Positions 56,945-64,000 of a DNA stretch of 64,000 nucleotides are shown here, one piece after another. Made by a program: the position numbers and the translations under genes. The notes beneath the pieces are model-generated. The model was not told the DNA's origin. It did no database searches and saw nothing but the letters and a program-made list of their open reading frames with translations. Each line of letters opens with the position of its first letter. Position 1 is the stretch's first letter. Source of the DNA: Luteimonas rhizosphaericola (GTDB taxonomy: Bacteria > Pseudomonadota > Gammaproteobacteria > Xanthomonadales > Xanthomonadaceae); NCBI RefSeq assembly GCF_029888045.1, contig NZ_JARXRN010000016.1:124001-188000 (forward strand). The letters run 5' to 3'.

Positions 56945-57502
56945 ATGAGCCGACTGCGCATCTTCTCCGACCAGGCCCCCGACACCCCCGAGTTCACCAG
57001 CCACGACGGCGACGAGATCGCGCGCGAGCTGGCGAAGATCGGCGTGCATTTCGAACGCTGGCAGGCCAGCCAGCCGGTGGCCGCGGGCGCCACGCCCGAG
57101 CAGGTCATGGCCGCCTACCGGGCCGACATCGACCGGATCTCCGCCGAGCGCGGTTTCACCACGGTGGACGTGATCAGCATCGCCCCGGACAACCCGAAGA
57201 AGGACGAGCTGCGCGGCAAGTTCCTCGACGAGCACTACCACAACGAGGACGAGGTGCGCTTCTTCGTCGACGGCTCGGGCCTGTTCACCCTGCACGTGGG
57301 CGAGAAGGTCTACGAGATCGAGTGCGTGAAGAACGACCTGATCGCGGTGCCCGACGGCACCACGCACTGGTTCGACATGGGGCCGGAGCCGCGGTTCGTG
57401 GCGATCCGCTTCTTCCAGCAGCCCGACGGCTGGATCGGGCATTTCACCGGCACCGACATCGCGCAGCGCTTTCCGCGCTACGACGTGCCGTCCGGGCGCT
57501 GA
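56945..57502 (+). CDS. mtnD: acireductone dioxygenase
   Basis: The 185-residue cupin has the metal site [11 protein letters not shown] (H-x-H-x4-E) and TTHWFDMG (the third His), matching ARD. With Fe2+ it yields the keto acid of methionine, with Ni2+ an off-pathway product. The N-terminus [19 protein letters not shown] and [22 protein letters not shown] are family blocks. It lies between mtnB and mtnC. Confidence 0.94.
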   Translation: MSRLRIFSDQAPDTPEFTSHDGDEIARELAKIGVHFERWQASQPVAAGATPEQVMAAYRADIDRISAERGFTTVDVISIAPDNPKKDELRGKFLDEHYHNEDEVRFFVDGSGLFTLHVGEKVYEIECVKNDLIAVPDGTTHWFDMGPEPRFVAIRFFQQPDGWIGHFTGTDIAQRFPRYDVPSGR

Positions 57503-57537
57503 GCGCGATCGCACCGACCGAGCAGGCACGCATCCCG

Positions 57538-58239
57538 ATGGCCAGTCCGCTGATCCTCACCGACATCGAGGGCACGACCAGCAGCATTTCCTTCGTCAAG
57601 GACGTGCTGTTCCCGTACGCGCGCCGCGAACTGCCGCGCTTCGTGCGCGAGCACGGCCAGGAGCCCGAGGTGCGCCGCTGGCTGGACCAGGTGGCGCTGG
57701 AGAGCGGCGGCCTGTGCCAGGACGCGATGATCGTCGAGACCCTGCAGGGGTGGATCGACGAGGACCGCAAGCACACCGCGCTCAAGGCGCTCCAGGGCAT
57801 GGTGTGGTCGGCCGGCTACGCCAATGCGGATTTCACCGCGCCGCTGTATCCCGACGCGGCGGCCGCGCTGCGGCGCTGGCATGCCGACGGCCACGCGCTG
57901 GCGGTGTACTCGTCCGGCTCGGTGCCGGCGCAGAAGCTGCTGTTCGCGCACACCGACGCGGGCGATCTCACCGGGCTGTTCTCGGGCTGGTTCGATACCG
58001 CCGTCGGCGGCAAGCGGGAGGCTGCGAGCTACGCGGCGATCGCGCGCGAACTGGACACCGCACCCGACGGAATCCTGTTCCTGTCCGACGTGGTGGCCGA
58101 ACTCGATGCCGCGCGCGACGCAGGGCTGCGCACCACCCTGATCGACCGGCGCGAGGACTATCCCCAGCCACGCACCGGCGCAGCCGCGGGCGGACACCCG
58201 CGCGCGACCGGCTTCGACGGCGTCGACCTCGCGGCGTGA
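57538..58239 (+). CDS. mtnC: enolase-phosphatase E1
   Basis: The 233-residue HAD protein has [23 protein letters not shown], the MtnC hallmark with the catalytic Asp and Glu, [30 protein letters not shown] and [16 protein letters not shown]. It enolises and dephosphorylates 2,3-diketo-5-methylthiopentyl-1-phosphate to acireductone, the MtnD substrate. The start at 57538 is the ATG in the family position. Confidence 0.94.
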   Translation: MASPLILTDIEGTTSSISFVKDVLFPYARRELPRFVREHGQEPEVRRWLDQVALESGGLCQDAMIVETLQGWIDEDRKHTALKALQGMVWSAGYANADFTAPLYPDAAAALRRWHADGHALAVYSSGSVPAQKLLFAHTDAGDLTGLFSGWFDTAVGGKREAASYAAIARELDTAPDGILFLSDVVAELDAARDAGLRTTLIDRREDYPQPRTGAAAGGHPRATGFDGVDLAA

Positions 58240-58244
58240 GCGGC

Positions 58245-59162
58245 ATGCGCGCCGCGCCGGATGGTGTCGCGGATCGCGGCAGCGGGGCGCGCGTCATCCT
58301 GGTCCTCGCGCTGGCATGGCTCGCGCTGCTGCAGGCGAGCGCTGCCACGGCGGATGACCTCCTTCCGACCGATCCGGACATCGCGCGCGACCGCATCCTG
58401 ATCGACGCCCGCCTCGCGCAGATGCCGGCACAGCGCCCGGGCCAGGTCGACCTGTTCGCGCTCGCGTTCGCGGGCGACGGCCACGAGGACGTGTTCCGCA
58501 ACGAGGCGGCCTATTTCGAGACGCTCGCCACCGCGCGCTACGGCGCCGCCGGACGCGCGCTGGCGCTGGTCAACCACCCCGACAGCCTGGACCGCAGCCC
58601 GCGCCCGCTCGCCACCCTCGACACCCTGCAGCACGCGCTCGACGGCATCGCCGCGCGCATGGATCCGGACGAGGACCTGCTGTTGCTGTTCCTCACCAGC
58701 CACGGCGGACGCGACCACGCGCTGACGGTGAGCCAGCCCGATCGCTTCGACGCTACCCTGTCGCCCGCGCAGCTGCGCGAGGCGCTCGACGACGCCGGCA
58801 TCCGTCACCGCCTGCTGATCGTCTCGGCCTGCTTCTCCGGCGGCTTCATTCCGGAACTCGCCGCACCCGACACCCTGCTGATCACCGCCGCACGCCACGA
58901 CCGGCCCTCGTTCGGCTGCGGCGATACCGCCAGCGCCACCTACTTCGGTCGCGCCCTGCTGGTGGAAGGCCTGAACCGCGACGGCGGCCTGCTCGACGCG
59001 TTCGACTACGCCCGGCGCCAGGTGGCGCGGCGCGAGGTGATGGAAGGCCACGAGGCCTCGTTTCCCCAGATCAACGTGGGCGAGCGCATCCGCACGCGGC
59101 TGGACGCCTGGGAAGCCGGGCTGGTGCGCGGACCGCCGTTGCCCTATCCGCATCCGCTGTAG
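58245..59162 (+). CDS. C13 (legumain-like) family peptidase, exported
   Basis: The 305-residue protein has a signal peptide (ILVLALAWLALLQASAATADD). The caspase-haemoglobinase fold has the His of LLFLTSHGGRDH and the Cys of LLIVSACFSGGF, the dyad of C13 peptidases, with FDATLSPAQLREALDDAGI between. It would be a cysteine protease of the periplasm or outer surface. Start may be the ATG at 58245 or a GTG at 58236 that overlaps the mtnC stop. It follows mtnC without a gap, so it may be transcribed with it, though no metabolic link is apparent. Confidence 0.85.
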   Translation: MRAAPDGVADRGSGARVILVLALAWLALLQASAATADDLLPTDPDIARDRILIDARLAQMPAQRPGQVDLFALAFAGDGHEDVFRNEAAYFETLATARYGAAGRALALVNHPDSLDRSPRPLATLDTLQHALDGIAARMDPDEDLLLLFLTSHGGRDHALTVSQPDRFDATLSPAQLREALDDAGIRHRLLIVSACFSGGFIPELAAPDTLLITAARHDRPSFGCGDTASATYFGRALLVEGLNRDGGLLDAFDYARRQVARREVMEGHEASFPQINVGERIRTRLDAWEAGLVRGPPLPYPHPL

Positions 59163-59254
59163 CGCAGGGCGTCACCGGGGCGCGCTCCCGGCCGGGTCCA
59201 CGGGCAGAGGCGACGCATCGCCGGCGTTGCCGACGGCGACAGCCCGGACGCACG

Positions 59255-60139
59255 CTAGGCGCGGCGCAGTCTCCGCGCCATGCGGCTGACCGCCTCCGCG
59301 CACGGCAGCGCATGCGACTTGGTCGCGTCCAGCCAGTGCGAGTGCCCCACCGGCGTCTGGCGCAGGCCCACCGCCTTCGACCAGCGGCGCATGCGGTGGT
59401 TGAACTGCATCGCGCGGGTCCAGCGCAGGGTCTGGTCGGTCTGGAAGAAGAACGACAGCGAGATCGACACGTCCTCGGCCCCGTTCTTCACGTAGTGCCC
59501 GCTGGTGTAGGGAATGTGCAGCGCGTCGCCGGGGCGGAAGTCGAACTTGACCGCGTGCTGGTCCAGTTCGTCGCGCCAGAGCGCGTCGATCGGCTGCCGG
59601 TCCATGTAGGCTTCGCACACGTCCACCGGCACGATGTCGGGTCGGAAATTCGGGAACACCGCCACTTCCTTGCTGCCGCGGATCTGCATCAGCACGTTCG
59701 AATAGCGGTCGAAATGGAACGGCGTGACCGCGTTGGGCGAGGCGATGAACAGCCAGATGCGCGGCTCGTGGATCGTCTTCGACTGCCCGCCCTGGCGCAG
59801 CAGCGCCGTCATTTCGCGGCACAGGTCCGCGTACAGGTCGCGGAAGGCGGGATGCGTCTGCGGATCGCTCACCGCGATGTACGAGTTGCCGCCGCGGATC
59901 GTCTCGATGGTTTCCGCCAGGCCCAGGCCGTTGCGGTGCTCGACGTGTGCATGGTCGAAGTTGATCCGCAGGTCGGCCAGCCCCTTCGAATACCGCACCT
60001 GGCCCGGCGCCAGCTCCGGCAGCACCTTCGCCAGGCCTTCGATGGCGAGCGCGGGATGATCCAGCAGCGCGTGCCGGAACTTGAACGGCGCACGGTCCAA
60101 CTGGCCGGCGGGCAGCCCGTCGGCGAAGCACTTCGACAT
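59255..60139 (-). CDS. JmjC-like cupin (Cupin_8) oxygenase
   Basis: The 294-residue protein has a JmjC-type 2-oxoglutarate-Fe(II) site: TPFHFDRYSNVLMQIRGSKEV supplies His and Asp, and ALHIPYTSGHYVKNG the second His. NVLMQIRGSKEVAVFP and the double-stranded beta-helix layout are typical. Such bacterial proteins hydroxylate proteins or small molecules; target unknown. The C-terminal helical part (MQFNHRMRRWSKAVGLRQTPVGHSHWLDATK) is conserved-looking. Single gene. Confidence 0.82.
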   Translation of the reverse strand: MSKCFADGLPAGQLDRAPFKFRHALLDHPALAIEGLAKVLPELAPGQVRYSKGLADLRINFDHAHVEHRNGLGLAETIETIRGGNSYIAVSDPQTHPAFRDLYADLCREMTALLRQGGQSKTIHEPRIWLFIASPNAVTPFHFDRYSNVLMQIRGSKEVAVFPNFRPDIVPVDVCEAYMDRQPIDALWRDELDQHAVKFDFRPGDALHIPYTSGHYVKNGAEDVSISLSFFFQTDQTLRWTRAMQFNHRMRRWSKAVGLRQTPVGHSHWLDATKSHALPCAEAVSRMARRLRRA

Positions 60140-60251
60140 GTGGTCCCCTGTGGCGATCGCCGCGGCGGCGGTGTTCGCATCCGGAAGCGAGAATCCGGAA
60201 CCAGGTCACGATATCCCGGCGTCGGCCCGACGGCAAGCCGTGCAAAGCCGG

Positions 60252-61805
60252 TCAGCGAACCGGCGCGTCCTCCAGCCGGTACCAGGTACTCGCCCGCGAC
60301 TCGCGTCCCGCCTCGTCGACGCTGCGCACCTCGACGCGATGGCGACCGGGCGCCAGGTGCGTCGGCAGCGCGCCGCGCCACAGGTGGGTGGAAGGCTCGG
60401 CCTCGGGCGAACGGTCGAAGCTGCGCAGCGCGTCGGCGAGGTCGTCGCGCACGTTCTCGACCAGCAGTCGCGGATCGGGCGCATGGGTGCGATGCATCGG
60501 CGTCCATTCGCCATCGTCGACGCGGTACTCCACGCGCGTGCCGGCGTGGCCGAGGAAGACGTTCGCGTAGGCGCCCCAGGCCGGATAGGCGCCGCGCCGC
60601 AGCCGCTTCGGCGCATGCAGGGCCATGGCATCGGTGCGGGACGGGTCGTCCGCCAGTCGCGCGGTCGGATGCCAGGCCAGCCCGTAACCACCCTCGTGGC
60701 TCACCTGCATCGTGGCGAATCCGCGCGGCGTGCCGTCGGCCATGGTCGACACGGGAATGCCGTCGTCGTCATCGATCCCCGACCAGTAGGCGCCGCTCAT
60801 CGCGCCGACGTTGAACTCGCGCAGCGGCAAGCCGCCCTGCCAGCCGCTCCCGGGTCCGTGGTCGACCATGCGCTGGGCATGTCGATGCCCGCTCAGCAGC
60901 AGCACGTTCGGGAAGGGCTGCAGGAGTGCGAACAGGCGCTCGCGGTCGTGCAGGCGCAGGCTCGGCGGGCGACCCGCGGCGGCGGTGTCGAACCACGGGA
61001 TGTGGGCGGCCACCACCAGCAGGCGATGCGGATCGAGCGTGGGCAGCAGGCGGGCGAGAAAATCGAACTGGTCTTCGCGCAGGCCGCCGACATAGGCCGG
61101 GCGCCCGCCCGGTTGCGCGACCACGTTGTCGAGCAGGACGAAGTTCGCTTCGCGTTCTTCCCATGCGAAGGTGTCGGGCCCGAACACGCGCCGGTAGGTC
61201 GCCAGCGAATCCTCGTCGCCGGATGCCGACGGATCGAGATCGTGGTTGCCGGGCAGGTGCAGCCACGGCACGCCGAGCGAGGCGGTGGCGCGGATGAGGT
61301 CGGGATACAGCGAGAGGTCGTCGTTGGCGATGTCGCCGAGGGTGAGGCCGAGCGCCGCGTCGCGGTGCGGACGCAGCGCACGCGCCACGACCCGGCCATA
61401 AAAGCCGACCTCGCGCGGCGTCCCCGCCTGCGGATCGCTGCTCACCACCACCTTCAGCGGCCCCGGCCCACGCGTCTGCGGGCGCAGCGCGAAGTCGCAC
61501 GCGTGCGCATCCCCGGCGCGCCAGAACGCGGGCAACCCGTCGCCGCCGGGTGCGACGGCGAACCCGGCCGGCTTGATCACGAACCTCGGCGTGGTGCCCG
61601 GCGCCAGGCCGCGCCAGCGGCCCTCGCCATCGGTGGCCACGATCGCGCGGCCGTCGGACACGCGCACCCGCGGCAGCCCGGCCTCGGTCGACTGGCGCAT
61701 GCCGTCGCCGTTCGCGTCGAGGAAGACCGACCCCTGCACGCAGGCGACGGCGGGCCCCGACCCGCACAGGGCCAGCAGTGCCACGAACCACATGCGATGA
61801 CGCAC
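60252..61805 (-). CDS. secreted calcineurin-like phosphoesterase
   Basis: This 517-residue protein has a Sec signal (MWFVALLALCGSGPAVA). Next comes a SdrD-B/carboxypeptidase-regulatory-like N-domain (GSVFLDANGDGMRQSTEAGLPRVRVSDG). The calcineurin-like phosphoesterase core carries SSDPQAG, LGDIANDD, LPGNHDLD, VVAAHIPW and LSGHRHAQ. A C-terminal beta domain follows. The metallophosphoesterase core binds two metals; substrates of this three-domain architecture are unknown. The start is GTG at 61805, preceded by GGGAG; an ATG at 61829 is upstream and less favourable. Confidence 0.84.
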   Translation of the reverse strand: MRHRMWFVALLALCGSGPAVACVQGSVFLDANGDGMRQSTEAGLPRVRVSDGRAIVATDGEGRWRGLAPGTTPRFVIKPAGFAVAPGGDGLPAFWRAGDAHACDFALRPQTRGPGPLKVVVSSDPQAGTPREVGFYGRVVARALRPHRDAALGLTLGDIANDDLSLYPDLIRATASLGVPWLHLPGNHDLDPSASGDEDSLATYRRVFGPDTFAWEEREANFVLLDNVVAQPGGRPAYVGGLREDQFDFLARLLPTLDPHRLLVVAAHIPWFDTAAAGRPPSLRLHDRERLFALLQPFPNVLLLSGHRHAQRMVDHGPGSGWQGGLPLREFNVGAMSGAYWSGIDDDDGIPVSTMADGTPRGFATMQVSHEGGYGLAWHPTARLADDPSRTDAMALHAPKRLRRGAYPAWGAYANVFLGHAGTRVEYRVDDGEWTPMHRTHAPDPRLLVENVRDDLADALRSFDRSPEAEPSTHLWRGALPTHLAPGRHRVEVRSVDEAGRESRASTWYRLEDAPVR

Positions 61806-61926
61806 CTTGACTCCCGCTGCCTCCACCATGTCCCATTATGAACGCCATTGGCGTTACCCCTGATGGCCGAGCTGGGGTGAGGGACAGGCGTTCGCAGATG
61901 GAATCCGCAACGGACCGGGGCATGCG

Positions 61927-63741
61927 ATGACGACGACGTGGCGCTGCCTGCTGGTCTGGCTGCTGCTTGCGTGTAGCCTGCCGGCCTTCGCGGGGCCGGC
62001 CCTGGACCTGGCGCCCGACGCCCGCGATGCCGCGCTCTCGCCGCACCTGAGCTACCGCCACGACGCGACCCGCGCCGACCGCCCGCAGGACGCATGGCGC
62101 CGGATCGAGGACGGCGGCTTCGCCGCACTGCCGGGCGGCAAGGACGCCTTCGGTTTCCAGCGCGGCGCGTTCTGGTTCCACGCCACCGTCGTCAACCGCA
62201 ACCCGGGCGAACCGCGCTGGCTGCTGGTACAGGAGTATCCACTCAGCGACCGGCTGGACCTGTTCGTCCGCTATCCCGACGGACGCGTGGTGCACCACGT
62301 CGGCGGCGACCACGTGCCGTTCGCGGCGCGCAGCGTGCGCTACCGGCATCCGAACATGCTGCTGGACCTGCCGACGGATACCCCCGTGCAGCTGCTGCTG
62401 CGGGTGGAAAGCGAGAGTTCGATGCAGGTGCCGCTGCACCTGTACACGCCGGCCGCGTTCACCGAGGTCTCGCGCGATGCGCAGCTGGCGATCGGGCTGT
62501 ACTACGGCATCCTGCTGGCGCTGTTCTTCTACAACCTGGTGCTGTGGCTGTCGCTGCGCGACGCCAGCTACTTCTGGTACCTGTGCCACATCACCGCGTT
62601 CGGACTGGTGCTGTTCACGCTCAACGGCCTGGGCTTCGAGTACCTGTGGCCGGACTCGCCGTGGATGGCGGACCACATGGTCCCGATCTCGATCTGCCTG
62701 GCGCTGGTGGCGATGCTGCAGTTCGCGCGCACCTTCCTCGAACTGCCGCAGCGGGCGCCACGCCTGAACGCGGGCACGATCGCGCTGATCGGGTTCTTCC
62801 TCGTGTTCGGCGTGGCCTCGGTATGGCTGCCGTACCGGATCTCCACCCCCGTCGCCTCGCGCGCGGTGCTGGTGGGCGTGCTGTGGATCGTGCTGGTGAC
62901 CATCCACGTGCTGCGCCGCGGCTACACGCCCGCGCGCCTGCTGCTGCTGGCCTGGTCGATGTTCCTGCTGGGCACCGCCATCTTCACCCTGCTCGCGTTC
63001 GGGGCCCTGCCCAAGAATTTCGCCACCGAATACGGCGTGCAGATCGGTTCGGCGCTGGAGATGCTGCTGCTCTCGATCGCCCTGGGCTACCGCTACGCGC
63101 AGCTGCGCAACGAGAACCAGCGCATCACCGACGAGGCCAACCGCCGGCTCGAGCGCAGCGTCGCCGAGCGCACGCAGGAGCTGCAGCAGGCGCTGTCCCA
63201 GCTCCGGCACGCGCACGAGAAGCTGCAGGACTCCAGCCGCCGCGACGCGCTCACCGGCCTGTACAACCGCAGCTTCTTCCACGAAGGCTTCGACCGGCTG
63301 CTGGACGAATGCCGCCAGGCGCGGCGCCCGCTGTCGCTGCTGATGGTCGACCTGGACCACTTCAAGTCCATCAACGACCGCCACGGCCACCTGGTGGGCG
63401 ACGACTGCCTGCGCTGGGCCGCGCGCCGCATCGGGCGCAGCCTGCGCCCGCACGACGCGTTGCTGGCGCGCTTCGGCGGCGAGGAGTTCGTGGTGGTGCT
63501 GCCCAACCACGACCTGCGCGGCGCGGTCGCGGTCGCCGAGTCGGTGCGGCGCAGCCTGGTCGATGGCGAATTCGAATCGCAGGGCACGCAGCTGCGGATC
63601 TCCGCCAGCATCGGCGTGCACACCATCGCGCCCGATGCGCCCGACGACATCGACGACGCGCTCGACACGGCGGACAAGGCGCTGTACGCGGCCAAGGCCA
63701 ACGGGCGCGACTGCGTGCGGACTTCGATCACCGCGGCGTAG
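61927..63741 (+). CDS. 7TMR-DISM membrane diguanylate cyclase
   Basis: The 604-residue protein has a signal peptide, a 7TMR-DISMED2 extracellular domain (about residues 24-185), seven transmembrane helices (about 185-390), a coiled-coil segment and a GGDEF domain. GGEEF is at 517-521, with LMVDLDHFKSINDRHGHLVGDDCL, so it should be active. An RPHD sequence lies near the I-site position but one residue further than usual. It would make c-di-GMP in response to a periplasmic ligand, perhaps a carbohydrate. It is divergent from the phosphoesterase gene and convergent with hisE. Confidence 0.92.
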   Translation: MTTTWRCLLVWLLLACSLPAFAGPALDLAPDARDAALSPHLSYRHDATRADRPQDAWRRIEDGGFAALPGGKDAFGFQRGAFWFHATVVNRNPGEPRWLLVQEYPLSDRLDLFVRYPDGRVVHHVGGDHVPFAARSVRYRHPNMLLDLPTDTPVQLLLRVESESSMQVPLHLYTPAAFTEVSRDAQLAIGLYYGILLALFFYNLVLWLSLRDASYFWYLCHITAFGLVLFTLNGLGFEYLWPDSPWMADHMVPISICLALVAMLQFARTFLELPQRAPRLNAGTIALIGFFLVFGVASVWLPYRISTPVASRAVLVGVLWIVLVTIHVLRRGYTPARLLLLAWSMFLLGTAIFTLLAFGALPKNFATEYGVQIGSALEMLLLSIALGYRYAQLRNENQRITDEANRRLERSVAERTQELQQALSQLRHAHEKLQDSSRRDALTGLYNRSFFHEGFDRLLDECRQARRPLSLLMVDLDHFKSINDRHGHLVGDDCLRWAARRIGRSLRPHDALLARFGGEEFVVVLPNHDLRGAVAVAESVRRSLVDGEFESQGTQLRISASIGVHTIAPDAPDDIDDALDTADKALYAAKANGRDCVRTSITAA

Positions 63742-63761
63742 CCGCCGGTGGCGTTGCCGGC

Positions 63762-64000
63762 TCAGCGACGGCGCGTCGCCAGCGTCGCCTCCACGTCCGC
63801 CAGCCCCAGGCCGCGCGCGCGCAGCAGCACCAGCAGGTGGAACAGCAGGTCCGCGCCCTCGCCCAGCAGCGCCTGGTCGTCTTCGGCGATCGAGGCGAGC
63901 GCGGTCTCCACGCCCTCTTCGCCCACCTTCTGCGCGATGCGGCGCATGCCGCCGTCGAACAGGCGCGTGGTGTAGCTGCCCTCCGGACGCTCGACCGCAC
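63762..64000 (-). CDS. hisE: phosphoribosyl-ATP diphosphatase (HisE domain; runs off the right edge)
   Basis: The reverse strand encodes ERPEGSYTTRLFDGGMRRIAQKVGEEGVETALA...LLGEGADLLFHLLVLLRARGLGLADVEATLATRRR to a stop at 63762. RRIAQKVGEEGVE and DLLFHLLVLLRARGL are HisE hallmarks. The frame is open to the window edge, so the N-terminus is missing. In relatives this is the C-terminal domain of the fused HisIE protein, which cannot be decided here. It removes pyrophosphate from phosphoribosyl-ATP in histidine synthesis. Confidence 0.9.
   Translation of the reverse strand, partial: AVERPEGSYTTRLFDGGMRRIAQKVGEEGVETALASIAEDDQALLGEGADLLFHLLVLLRARGLGLADVEATLATRRR

Overview
The window is about 70% G+C chromosomal DNA and reads like a Lysobacteraceae/Xanthomonadaceae genome (Lysobacter, Luteimonas or Xanthomonas relatives). 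That placement is an inference from three things: dispersed REP-like palindromes with a REP-associated transposase, a feoA-feoB-Cys-rich gene order, and a D-2-hydroxyglutarate dehydrogenase gene divergent from serA. I see no rRNA, tRNA, CRISPR array, integrase or prophage core.

Layout. 1-5.3 kb: the 5' part of a GH51 arabinofuranosidase gene, a REP-associated transposase between inverted REPs, a YciI-like secreted protein, an orphan DUF4255 gene, hpf, a DUF421 membrane protein, an LprI-like protein and a decayed transposase tail. 5.3-10.8 kb: a phage-type lysozyme with a secreted partner protein (candidate effector/inhibitor pair), small secreted or membrane proteins, a PIN-like protein, a peculiar GC-rich non-coding stretch and a conserved hypothetical. 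10.9-15.6 kb: a lower-GC island holding a membrane protein, a trypsin-like protease and an 829-residue SIR2-STAND NTPase, probably an anti-phage defence locus. 15.6-19.4 kb: icmF, which carries three in-frame repeat insertions at domain linkers.

19.4-46 kb is metabolic. It holds a phospholipase D-type enzyme, a prolyl 4-hydroxylase-like oxygenase, leucine dehydrogenase, isovaleryl-CoA dehydrogenase, a lipoprotein-like subtilase autotransporter, acetyl-CoA acetyltransferase and two Ala-rich lipoproteins. Then come the methylcrotonyl-CoA carboxylase beta subunit, a GH8 oligoxylanase, bactofilin, the Feo iron uptake genes, liuC-liuD-liuE with a translationally coupled GGDEF-EAL protein, an SDR and EfpL. 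Leucine dehydrogenase, IVD, both MCC subunits, methylglutaconyl-CoA hydratase, HMG-CoA lyase and thiolase together form a nearly complete leucine-to-acetyl-CoA route. IcmF would add interconversion of branched acyl-CoAs.

46-64 kb: DUF2388 and DUF4105 proteins, the D2HGDH/serA divergent pair, a HAD phosphatase, a NUDIX enzyme, two amino-acid permeases, a methionine-salvage run mtnB-mtnD-mtnC followed by a C13-type peptidase, a JmjC-like cupin, a calcineurin-type phosphoesterase, a membrane diguanylate cyclase and a hisE (or hisIE) fragment at the right edge.

Two repeat families shape the window. Family A (core GGGGTCAGAGT, tied to the transposase) and family B (GTAGCCCGG...CCGGG palindromes) fill intergenic gaps. 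They also supply stop codons to at least three genes, and family A inserts in frame inside icmF.
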